Assembly: GCA_947383145.1 (NCBI GenBank) | Contig: CANDCH010000004.1 | Coordinates: 91,705 to 155,704 of the forward strand | Origin: an uncultured bacterium | GTDB lineage: Bacteria; Bacillota; Clostridia; Oscillospirales; Oscillospiraceae | Direction of reading: 5' to 3' | Length of the DNA: 64,000 nucleotides | Position numbers and translations under genes: made by a program | Notes under the pieces: generated by a model | What the model saw: the letters and a program-made list of their open reading frames with translations, nothing else | Database searches by the model: none | Told to the model about the DNA's origin: nothing | Shown here: positions 8,404 to 16,155 of the stretch, in pieces | Position numbering within the stretch: position 1 is the stretch's first letter | Layout: each line of letters begins with the position of its first letter

Positions 8404-8458
8404 GGAATAAAAAAAGGGAGCTGACAAAACACTCATCATTAGAAATGGGGGAGGATAA

Positions 8459-9640
8459 ATGTCCAAGGAGCTGATCCGCCTGCGGGACTGCGTGATGTCC
8501 TACGGCGACGAGGTCGTGCTCGACCACATCAATCTGTATATCAACGATAAGGAATTCCTCACGCTGCTGGGCCCCAGCGGGTGCGGCAAGACAACCACGC
8601 TTCGTATTATAGGCGGGTTTCTGTCGCCAACCGCCGGGGATATTTTGTTTGACGGCGCGAGGATCAACGACGTCCCGCCCCACAAGCGGGCGGTAAACAC
8701 GGTGTTCCAGCGGTACGCCCTGTTTCCCCATCTCAATGTGTTTGAAAACGTGGCCTTCGGCCTGCGTATCCCCAAGGCGGACCGGGACGGCCGAAAGGTG
8801 AAGCTCCCCGAGCGGGAGATTCACCAGCGCGTGATGGAGATGCTGGAAACGGTGAACCTGAAGGGCTTTGAAAAACGCCCCGTGTCCGCCCTGTCCGGCG
8901 GGCAACAGCAACGGGTGGCCATCGCCCGGGCCCTGGTGAACCGTCCCAAGGTGCTGTTGCTGGACGAGCCCCTGGGGGCGCTGGACATGCGCCTGCGCAA
9001 GGATATGCAGATCGAGCTGAAGCGCATTCAGCAGGAGATGGAGATCACCTTCATCTATGTGACCCACGACCAGGAGGAGGCGCTGGCCATGTCCGACACC
9101 GTGGTGGTGATGGACGGCGGGCGCATCCAGCAGATCGGCACCCCCGAGGACATTTACAACGAACCGAAAAACGCCTTTGTGGCCGACTTCATCGGCGAGT
9201 CCAACATTATTGACGGCATCATGCGCGCCGACGGGGTGGTGGAGATTTTCAACCGCCGCTTCCAGTGCCTGGACAAGGGCTTCGAACAGGATGAGCCGGT
9301 GGACGTGGTCATCCGCCCGGAGGATGTGGACATCGTGGACGAAGCGGCGGGCCAGCTCAAGGGCACCGTCACCTCCGTCACCTTCAAGGGGATGCAGTAC
9401 GACACCATCGTGGACTTCTACGGCTTCAAGTGGCTCATCCAGACCACCGACTACTGCCCGACGGGCAGCCGCATCGGCATAAAAATTGACCCGGACGGCA
9501 TCCATGTGATGAAAAAAAGCCACTATTCCGGGATGTTCGGGGACTATTCCTCCTACTCCGAGGAATATGAGGAGCTGGACGCGGCCGAACCCGAGGACGG
9601 GGAGGAGAACGGCTCCCAGGAGGACGGCCATGAGAAATAA
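8459..9640 (+). CDS. potA: Polyamine ABC transporter ATP-binding protein
   Basis: This 393-residue ATPase would power uptake of spermidine/putrescine-type substrates. It has Walker A (GPSGCGKTT near residue 38), the signature [17 protein letters not shown], Walker B ([12 protein letters not shown]) and the H-loop VTHDQEEAL. These are followed by a C-terminal TOBE-like regulatory domain. GGGGGAGG precedes the ATG. The 3' end overlaps potB by 11 bases. The exact substrate is inferred from similarity to PotA and from the neighbours. Confidence 0.93.
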   Translation: MSKELIRLRDCVMSYGDEVVLDHINLYINDKEFLTLLGPSGCGKTTTLRIIGGFLSPTAGDILFDGARINDVPPHKRAVNTVFQRYALFPHLNVFENVAFGLRIPKADRDGRKVKLPEREIHQRVMEMLETVNLKGFEKRPVSALSGGQQQRVAIARALVNRPKVLLLDEPLGALDMRLRKDMQIELKRIQQEMEITFIYVTHDQEEALAMSDTVVVMDGGRIQQIGTPEDIYNEPKNAFVADFIGESNIIDGIMRADGVVEIFNRRFQCLDKGFEQDEPVDVVIRPEDVDIVDEAAGQLKGTVTSVTFKGMQYDTIVDFYGFKWLIQTTDYCPTGSRIGIKIDPDGIHVMKKSHYSGMFGDYSSYSEEYEELDAAEPEDGEENGSQEDGHEK

Positions 9641-10481
9641 CCGCGGCTGGTTCGCCGTTCCCTATGTGGTCTGGATGGCCCTGTTTGTGGTAATCCCCAT
9701 TGTCATCATGGCGGTATACGCCTTCTCTATCACCGACCCCATCACCAGCGCCGCCCTGCCCACCCTGGACAATTTCACCGGCATGGGGGCCTATCTGTCC
9801 GTGTTCCTGCGCTCCTTCTGGCTGGCTGTGATCGCCACCCTGGTGTGCCTGCTCATCGGCTATCCGGTGTCCTATTGGATGGCCAAGGAGGGCCCCCGGT
9901 TTCAGCGCCTGGCCATGGCCCTCATCATGCTGCCCATGTGGATGAACTTCCTGCTGCGCACCTACTCCTGGATGTCCATCCTGGAGAATAACGGCCTGTT
10001 GAACCAGTTTTTCCGGGCCATCGGCCTGCTGGACCTGCTGGGGGTGGACCACCTCCAGATGATCGGCACCCCCGGCGCGGTGGTGCTGGGCATGGTGTAC
10101 AACTACCTGCCCTTCATGATTCTGCCCATCTATTCCGTCATCGTCAAGCTGGACGGCTCCCTGCTGGAGGCCGCCCGGGACCTGGGGGCGGACGGCCCGC
10201 GGGTATTCCGCAAGGTGATCTTTCCCCTGTCCCTGCCGGGCATCCTGTCCGGGGTGACCATGGTGTTTGTGCCGTCGGTGTCCACCTTTGCCATCTCCAA
10301 CCTGCTGGGCGGCGGCAAGCAGATGATGCTGGGCGACCTGATTGAGCTGCAATTCCTGGGCGGAGCCTACAACCCCCACCTGGGCGCCGCCGTCGCCATG
10401 GTGATGATGGTGGTCGTGGTGGTGTGCATGGTGGTCATGAACCACTTCGGCGAAGGTGAAGAACAGGCGGTGATCATGTGA
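9630..10481 (+). CDS. potB: Polyamine ABC transporter permease
   Basis: This 283-residue inner-membrane protein has about six membrane helices. The EAA loop that contacts the ATPase is [24 protein letters not shown]. The start at 9630 lies inside the end of potA and the protein begins [16 protein letters not shown], typical for PotB. It would pair with the PotC part of the next gene to form the channel. Confidence 0.92.
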   Translation: MRNNRGWFAVPYVVWMALFVVIPIVIMAVYAFSITDPITSAALPTLDNFTGMGAYLSVFLRSFWLAVIATLVCLLIGYPVSYWMAKEGPRFQRLAMALIMLPMWMNFLLRTYSWMSILENNGLLNQFFRAIGLLDLLGVDHLQMIGTPGAVVLGMVYNYLPFMILPIYSVIVKLDGSLLEAARDLGADGPRVFRKVIFPLSLPGILSGVTMVFVPSVSTFAISNLLGGGKQMMLGDLIELQFLGGAYNPHLGAAVAMVMMVVVVVCMVVMNHFGEGEEQAVIM

Positions 10482-10502
10482 GGGACAGATATGATGATGT
10501 AG

Positions 10503-10521
10503 GGGCGCGCAGTGCGCGCCC
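10503..10521. repeat. GC-rich palindrome between potB and potC-potD
   Basis: GGGCGCGC and GCGCGCCC form a perfect eight-pair hairpin with the three-base loop AGT. It lies in the 59-base gap between potB and the next gene. It looks like a REP-type palindromic unit, or a processing site setting relative expression within the operon. No second copy was noticed in this window. Confidence 0.5.
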
Positions 10522-10540
10522 TGGAAAGGGGAGCCCTCCC

Positions 10541-12550
10541 ATGAAGAGATCCAGCCGCGTCGGAAGCCGTATCTTCATTGGCCTCACCTTCCTGTTTCTG
10601 TACCTGCCCATCCTTTTGCTCATCGTATTCTCTTTCAACGCCGGGGACTCCAGCGCCGTGTGGAGGGGTTTCTCCCTGGACTGGTACAAGGCTCTGTTCC
10701 AAAACCGGCTCATTATGGAGAGCCTATACACCACCCTGCTGGTTTCCCTGCTGTCCACCGCCATCGCCACCGCGGCGGGCACATTCGCCGCCATCGGCCT
10801 GTACTCTCTGTCCAAACGGAGGAGGGACGCGCTGCTGGTGGTCAACGACATCCCAATGATGAACGCGGACATCGTCACCGGCGTGTCCCTGTGCCTGTTC
10901 TTTGTGGCCTTTTTCCAGGGCTGGGGGGCTTTCGCCCAGTGGTTCAACGGCGTACAGAGCGCGGTGGAGCTGCCTGTCCGGCTCACCCTGGGTTTCGGCA
11001 CCATGCTTCTGGCCCATATCGCGTTCAATATTCCCTATGTCATTCTCAACGTGGCCCCCAAGCTGCGGCAGATGGACAAAAACCTGGTGGACGCCGCCCA
11101 GGACCTGGGCTGCACCTGGATGCAGGCGTTCTGGAAGGTGATCCTGCCCGAAATCAAGCCGGGCATCGTCTCCGGGGCGCTCATCGCCTTCACCATGTCC
11201 ATCGACGACTTCGTGATCTCCTACTTCACCGCCGGGTCGTCCACCTCCACCCTGGCCATGCGCATCTACTCCATGACCAAAAAACGCATCACCCCGGAGG
11301 TTAACGCCGTGTCCACCCTTCTGTTCTTATCGGTGCTGGCCCTGCTGGTGCTCAACAACGTGCGGGAGATCCGCCAGGAGCGCCGGACGGACCGGCAGGA
11401 GCTCCGGGGGCCCTCCTTCTTTGAAAACCTGTCCATGCGCCTGTCCTCTCCCGCCTGGAAGTGGGCCCGCCGGGGCGGTCTGGCCGCCGCGGCCTGCGTC
11501 TTTGTGGCGGCGGTGGCCCTGCTCACCGGGGCCGCCTGGTCCCAGCCGGTGGTCAACGTGTGCTCCTGGGGAGAGTACATCGACGAGGACCTCATCACCC
11601 AGTTTGAGGACGCCACCGGCATCCGGGTGAACTACCAGACCGCCGAGAGCAACGAGGCGCTCTACTCCCTGCTGAAGAGCGGCGGCGCGGACTATGACGT
11701 GATCGTTCCCTCCGACTACATGATCTCTCAGCTGCTGGAGGAGGGAATGCTGGAGGAGCTGGACTACAGCCAGATTCCCAACTTTGAAAAAATTGACCCC
11801 CGGTTCCGCAATCTGCCCTACGACCCAGAGAACAAGTACACCGTCCCCTACACCTGGGGCACCATGGGGCTCATCTACAACGCCAATATGGTGGACGGGG
11901 AGCTGGACAGCTGGGGCGCGCTGTACGACGGCCGGTACGCCGGGAGCGTGCTGCTCATCAACAATTCCCGGGACGCTCTGGGCGCGGCCCTGCTCCATCT
12001 GGGCCATTCGGTGAACACCACCGATGAGGCCGAGATCCGGGAGGCGTTTGCCCTCATCTCCGACGCCAGCCGCCGGGGGGTATTCCAGGGCAAGGTGATG
12101 GACCAGGTGTTCCAGAAGATGGAGGGCGGCAACGCCGCCATCGCCTCCTATTACGCCGGGGACTACCTGTCCATGCTGGACAACCAGGCGGACGGCGTGG
12201 ACCTGCGGTATGTCATCCCGGAGGAGGGCGCCAACTGGTTTGTGGACGCCATGTGCGTGCTCAAGGACGCCCCTCACTACGGAGAGGCCATGCAGTGGAT
12301 CAACTTCATCGCCTCCACCGAGGCCAATCTGGCCAACATGGACTATATCTGGTACGCCTCCCCCAACACCGAGGCCCTGGAGCGGTATCCCGCCTGGTAC
12401 GAAGCGGAGTATGGCGAGGAGCTGGACCCGGAGCTGTACGAGATCATGGCCGCCCCCGCCGAAGTGCTGGAGCGGTGCGAGATGTATCTGGTGCTTCCCC
12501 CGGAAACCCGGGCGCTGTATAACGAGCTGTGGATTGAGCTTGGCGTCTGA
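10541..12550 (+). CDS. potCD: Fused polyamine permease and substrate-binding protein (PotC-PotD)
   Basis: This 669-residue protein joins two usually separate parts of the importer. Residues 1 to about 280 are a PotC-type permease with six helices and the EAA loop DAAQDLGCTWMQAFWKVILP near residue 184. A further membrane helix at about 311-332 replaces the signal peptide of PotD. Residues 337-669 are a PotD-like binding protein starting VVNVCSWGEYIDEDL and held outside the cell. The ATG at 10541 follows AAAGGGGAG. The fusion is one uninterrupted frame, so it is not a frameshift artefact. Confidence 0.9.
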   Translation: MKRSSRVGSRIFIGLTFLFLYLPILLLIVFSFNAGDSSAVWRGFSLDWYKALFQNRLIMESLYTTLLVSLLSTAIATAAGTFAAIGLYSLSKRRRDALLVVNDIPMMNADIVTGVSLCLFFVAFFQGWGAFAQWFNGVQSAVELPVRLTLGFGTMLLAHIAFNIPYVILNVAPKLRQMDKNLVDAAQDLGCTWMQAFWKVILPEIKPGIVSGALIAFTMSIDDFVISYFTAGSSTSTLAMRIYSMTKKRITPEVNAVSTLLFLSVLALLVLNNVREIRQERRTDRQELRGPSFFENLSMRLSSPAWKWARRGGLAAAACVFVAAVALLTGAAWSQPVVNVCSWGEYIDEDLITQFEDATGIRVNYQTAESNEALYSLLKSGGADYDVIVPSDYMISQLLEEGMLEELDYSQIPNFEKIDPRFRNLPYDPENKYTVPYTWGTMGLIYNANMVDGELDSWGALYDGRYAGSVLLINNSRDALGAALLHLGHSVNTTDEAEIREAFALISDASRRGVFQGKVMDQVFQKMEGGNAAIASYYAGDYLSMLDNQADGVDLRYVIPEEGANWFVDAMCVLKDAPHYGEAMQWINFIASTEANLANMDYIWYASPNTEALERYPAWYEAEYGEELDPELYEIMAAPAEVLERCEMYLVLPPETRALYNELWIELGV

Positions 12551-12561
12551 GCCAAACAGGG

Positions 12562-12600
12562 ACCGCCGGAGGGCATTCAGCCCTCCGGCGGTTCTTGTTT
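12562..12600 (+). terminator. Terminator of the pot operon
   Basis: ACCGCCGGAGGGC (12562-12574) and its exact complement (12580-12592) form a 13-pair stem with loop ATTCA, followed by the T-rich TCTTGTTT. It lies 11 bases after the potCD stop. Confidence 0.9.
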
Positions 12601-12616
12601 GCGTCCGGCGGCCCGT

Positions 12617-15574
12617 CTAGGTCGCCGCGTTCAGAGCCGCGTGGCTCCCGTCCTGCCGCAGGAGCGCCACCACGGTCTTCAGCCGCCCCATGTCCAGGGG
12701 CTTGGCGGTGTGGGCGCTCATGCCCGCGGCCAGCGCCGCCTGCACGTCCTCTTCAAAGGCGTTGGCGGTCATGGCGATGATGGGGATGGTCTGGGCCATG
12801 GGATGGGAACTGGAGCGAATGGCCCGGGCAGCCTCATAGCCGTCCATCACCGGCATCTGGATGTCCATAAAAATCATGTCAAACTCGCCGGGCTGGGAGC
12901 GCAGGAAGCGGTTCAGAGCCTCCTGTCCGTTGGGCATCACCTCACAGCGGACGCCCTCCATCTCCAGCAGTTCCAGCAGGATCTCCGCGTTGATCTCATT
13001 GTCCTCCGCCGCCAGGACCCGCAGTCCCTCCAGCGATATCTCCTCACGCTTGGGCTCCTCATCGCCCTCCGGCACGCCGCCCTCCAGCAGCTGCGCCGCC
13101 ATCCGCTGGAGGCTGGTGGGAAAGAAGGGCTTGGGCAGAAACCCGTCGATGACGCCGTCTCCGGCGGCCTCCCGGGCCTCCTCCAGATCATAGGAGGTGA
13201 GCACAATGATGGGCGGCTCTCCCTCCGTCGTCTGACGGATGCGCCGGGCCGTCTCCACGCCGTCCATCCCCGGCATACGCCAATCCAGCAGCACCAGGCG
13301 GAAGGGCCTGCCCCCGGCCTGGGCGGCCTGGAACCGCTCCAGCGCCCCGGCTCCTCCCGTGGCATAGGACACCTCCACGCCAAAGCCCTTCATGGCGTCC
13401 TGAACGCTCCGGCAGATATCCTCCTCATCGTCCGCCGTGAGCATCTGTTCGATGCCGTGGCGGCTCCAGAAATCCGGGTCCCGGCGGCCGCCTGCCGCCG
13501 CCAGCTCCACCTCCACGGTGAATGTGGAGCCATGGCCCAGCTCGCTGTCCACAAAGATGGTCCCGCCCATCAGGTCCACAATATTCTTGGTGATGGCCAT
13601 GCCCAGGCCGGTGCCCTGAATCTCCCGCGTGGCCTCGGTGACCTCCCGGGCAAAGGGATCGAAAATCACCTGGACAAAGCCCGCGCTCATGCCATAGCCG
13701 TTGTCCGCCACCGCAAAGCGCAGATGGGCGTGGCTGGGCGTGTTCTGCTCCAGCTCCTCCACGCTCAGAGATATCTCGCCGCCGGGCTGGGTGTATTTCA
13801 CCGCGTTGGACAGAAGGTTGATCAGCACCTGGCTCAGCCGGAGCTTGTCGCCCAGCAGCAGCTCGGGCACGGCCCCCCGCGTGTGCACCTCCAGGTTCTG
13901 CCTCTTGGCGCGGGCCTGGGGGAGCATCATGGTGTACAGCTCGTCCAGAAGCACAGGCAGGCTGAACTCGGTCATATTTAAGGAGGTCTTGCCGCTCTCA
14001 ATCTTGCTCATGTCCAGGATGTCGTTGATGAGGCCAAGCAGGTGCTGGCTGGAGGAGGAGATTTTCCGGGTGTACTCCCGCACCTTCTCCGGGTCGTCCG
14101 CGTCCCGGCTCAGAAGGGCGGAGAAGCCCACGATGGCGTTCATGGGGGTGCGGATGTCGTGGGACATGTTGGCCAGGAAATTGCTCTTCGCCTCGTTGGC
14201 GGCCTTGGCCGTGTTGAGGGCCTCCCCCAGCGTCTCGTTCATCTGCTGCTCCTTGGTGCGGTCGGACAGCATCAGGATGAACTGATCCCGCGCCTCCAGC
14301 GTGCAGTGGTGGAGCAGCTGCTTGAACCAGCGCAGCTCATGGGTCTTGGTGTGGAGCATATCCCGCTCTCCCGTCCACACGCCGCCCACCGGCACCGCCT
14401 CCAGCACCTGCGGGGTGAGGGCGTGCTCATCGGGAAACAGGCTGTCCGGGTCGCCGAACAGCACAGGCCGCACGTCCCGCCCGACCTCCTCCGCGTCCAG
14501 CCCCAGCACGCGCTCCAGATTGGGGCTGACGTATTGGGCGGTGAAATCCTCCGGCGAGAACAGGATAAAAATATCCTCCGTGTTCTGGGTCAGCAGGTTG
14601 AACAGCTGATCGCGGGACTGAATCTCCCGGTTTTTCTCCCCCATGCGGCGGCGGCCGGCCTGCACCGCAAAAACCGTCACACAGGTGACGACGATGGCGC
14701 ACAGCGCCGCCATCACGCACAGCGTCACCACAATAAAACGGTTCATGCTGGCGTTCACCACAGCCACCGGCGCGGCGCTCACCAGCATCCACCCGGCAAA
14801 GCCCACCGGCTGGCAGCACAGGTAATAGTCGTCTCCGTCCATCTCACAGGTGACCACCCGGCTGTTCCCCTCCCGCCAGTCCCGGGCCAGAGCGTCCGCC
14901 TCGGCCGGACCAAAGGCTCCGCTGTCCCGCAGGTAGGTGAGAAAATTCTCCGGCTGCTCCCCGCCCGGCCGGGAGGAGAACAGCACCCGTCCGTCCGGAT
15001 AGGTGATATAGCAGTCGCTGCGCCCGGAAAACGCGCTGATGCTCAGCGCCCCGGTAATGTCGCCGGGATTAAAGCTGATGCCGATGGCCCGGTAGGCAAG
15101 CCCCTTGTAGGCGTCCGGCTGGGTGGGCACGGCGAACACCGTGGCCTTCTGGCCCCCGGGCAGAAGGCCGTCCGCCACAATGTCCTCCCCTGCGTCCATC
15201 AGCCTACCCAGGTCCTCCCCCAGGTCCATGCGGCCGGTCTCTCCCAGCGCCGTGACATAACGCCCGTCCTCCGCCAGAAAATAGAAGGTGGTGAAGTGCC
15301 ACTCCTCCTTCTCCTCCCGGATAAAATCCAGGAATTCCTCCGGACGCTCCTCCGCGGCGGCGACATAGACCCGCCAGCTGTGGAGAAGCCGCCAGTTTTT
15401 GGACATGGTGGCGCGAAAGGTGCCGGTAATCTGGGTGTATATCTCGTTGAGATGGCTCACGCTCTCCTGATAGATCTGGCTCGTGGCAAACTGGTAATAG
15501 GCCGCGCTGATGAGAACCACCATGGCGATGGTCAGCAGCACGGCACAGCCTCCCAGCAGTTTTTTCCGGGTCAT
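12617..15574 (-). CDS. Membrane hybrid histidine kinase with two receiver domains
   Basis: This 985-residue sensor has one helix at residues 6-29, an extracytoplasmic sensor to about 280, and a second helix at about 280-305. A PAS-like region follows, then the HisKA domain with H472 (NMSHDIRTPMNA). The ATPase domain shows NLLSNAVKYT, DNGYGMS and GTGLGMA. Two receivers come last, with phosphate-accepting D764 (LLDWRMPGMDG) and D904 (FMDIQMPVMDG). No HPt domain or DNA-binding output is present, so the target is unknown. The ATG at 15574 has GGGGAG seven bases upstream; the frame is open further upstream but has no better start. Confidence 0.9.
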   Translation of the reverse strand: MTRKKLLGGCAVLLTIAMVVLISAAYYQFATSQIYQESVSHLNEIYTQITGTFRATMSKNWRLLHSWRVYVAAAEERPEEFLDFIREEKEEWHFTTFYFLAEDGRYVTALGETGRMDLGEDLGRLMDAGEDIVADGLLPGGQKATVFAVPTQPDAYKGLAYRAIGISFNPGDITGALSISAFSGRSDCYITYPDGRVLFSSRPGGEQPENFLTYLRDSGAFGPAEADALARDWREGNSRVVTCEMDGDDYYLCCQPVGFAGWMLVSAAPVAVVNASMNRFIVVTLCVMAALCAIVVTCVTVFAVQAGRRRMGEKNREIQSRDQLFNLLTQNTEDIFILFSPEDFTAQYVSPNLERVLGLDAEEVGRDVRPVLFGDPDSLFPDEHALTPQVLEAVPVGGVWTGERDMLHTKTHELRWFKQLLHHCTLEARDQFILMLSDRTKEQQMNETLGEALNTAKAANEAKSNFLANMSHDIRTPMNAIVGFSALLSRDADDPEKVREYTRKISSSSQHLLGLINDILDMSKIESGKTSLNMTEFSLPVLLDELYTMMLPQARAKRQNLEVHTRGAVPELLLGDKLRLSQVLINLLSNAVKYTQPGGEISLSVEELEQNTPSHAHLRFAVADNGYGMSAGFVQVIFDPFAREVTEATREIQGTGLGMAITKNIVDLMGGTIFVDSELGHGSTFTVEVELAAAGGRRDPDFWSRHGIEQMLTADDEEDICRSVQDAMKGFGVEVSYATGGAGALERFQAAQAGGRPFRLVLLDWRMPGMDGVETARRIRQTTEGEPPIIVLTSYDLEEAREAAGDGVIDGFLPKPFFPTSLQRMAAQLLEGGVPEGDEEPKREEISLEGLRVLAAEDNEINAEILLELLEMEGVRCEVMPNGQEALNRFLRSQPGEFDMIFMDIQMPVMDGYEAARAIRSSSHPMAQTIPIIAMTANAFEEDVQAALAAGMSAHTAKPLDMGRLKTVVALLRQDGSHAALNAAT

Positions 15575-15647
15575 GGAGGTCTCCCCTCGCTGTTCTGGAT
15601 TTTGCGGTGCGGAACGCCGCCTCAGCCGCCTGCCGCAGGCACAGGGT

Positions 15648-15676
15648 ATTATATCATCTTCCTCTTCCGCTGGCAA
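15648..15676 (-). promoter_or_regulatory. Promoter of the hybrid histidine kinase
   Basis: On the minus strand TTGCCA (15671-15676) and TATAAT (15648-15653) are 17 bases apart. The start would be near 15641, leaving a leader of about 67 bases. Confidence 0.75.
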
Positions 15677-15710
15677 GTGGTGATCGGGGCCGGACAGGCC
15701 TCCGCTTTTC

Positions 15711-15727
15711 TGTTGACATTGTAGACA
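15711..15727 (+). promoter_or_regulatory. Upstream BlaI-type operator, overlapping the -35
   Basis: TGTTGAC-ATT-GTAGACA is an imperfect 7-3-7 inverted repeat. The right arm is identical to that of the downstream operator, and the left arm matches at five of seven positions. It covers the -35 box. The two operator starts are 32 bases apart. Confidence 0.7.
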
Positions 15728-15741
15728 TTCCCTGCTATACT
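15713..15741 (+). promoter_or_regulatory. Sigma-A promoter of blaI-blaR1
   Basis: TTGACA (15713-15718) and TATACT (15736-15741) have a 17-base spacer. Both boxes are flanked or covered by the operator sites described separately. Confidence 0.88.
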
Positions 15742-15742
15742 A

Positions 15743-15759
15743 TGTCTACAACGTAGACA
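15743..15759 (+). promoter_or_regulatory. Downstream BlaI-type operator, perfect dyad
   Basis: TGTCTAC-AAC-GTAGACA is a perfect 7-3-7 inverted repeat lying just after the -10 box, over the expected transcription start. It resembles the TACA-type dyads bound by BlaI/MecI repressors. The repressor gene it would control begins 13 bases downstream, which indicates autoregulation. Confidence 0.82.
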
Positions 15760-15771
15760 GGAGGAGACGGC

Positions 15772-16155
15772 ATGGATAACGTCAAGCTGACCGCCAGCGA
15801 GTGGAACATTCTCAACTGCCTGTGGGCGCAAAGCCCCCGCACCGTCATGCAGCTTGTGAGCCAGCTGGAGGAAACGGTGGGCTGGGCCCGGAGCACCACC
15901 ATCACCACCCTGCACCGCATGGAGGCCAAGGGGCTGGTGCGCTGCCAGCGGGCGGGCCGGGGCACAGCCTACGTTCCGCTGGTGGAGCGGGAGCAGGCGG
16001 CGCTGCTGGAGACAAAAAGCTTTTTGGACCGGGTATACCAGGGCAGCGTGGGCATGATGATGAGCGCCATGGCCCGGCAGGAGGGGCTGAGCCTGGAGCA
16101 GATCGCCCAGCTCCGGGCCATTCTGGATGAGGCGGAGCGGGAGGCCAAACCATGA
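15772..16155 (+). CDS. blaI: BlaI/MecI-family repressor
   Basis: This 127-residue winged-helix protein has the family start KLTASEWNILNCLW and the recognition region WARSTTITTLHRMEAKGLV. Dimerising helices follow. It probably binds the two dyads in its own promoter and is inactivated by the peptidase encoded next to it. AGGAGGAG precedes the ATG. It overlaps blaR1 by four bases. No beta-lactamase gene is nearby, so what the system responds to is not shown. Confidence 0.92.
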   Translation: MDNVKLTASEWNILNCLWAQSPRTVMQLVSQLEETVGWARSTTITTLHRMEAKGLVRCQRAGRGTAYVPLVEREQAALLETKSFLDRVYQGSVGMMMSAMARQEGLSLEQIAQLRAILDEAEREAKP

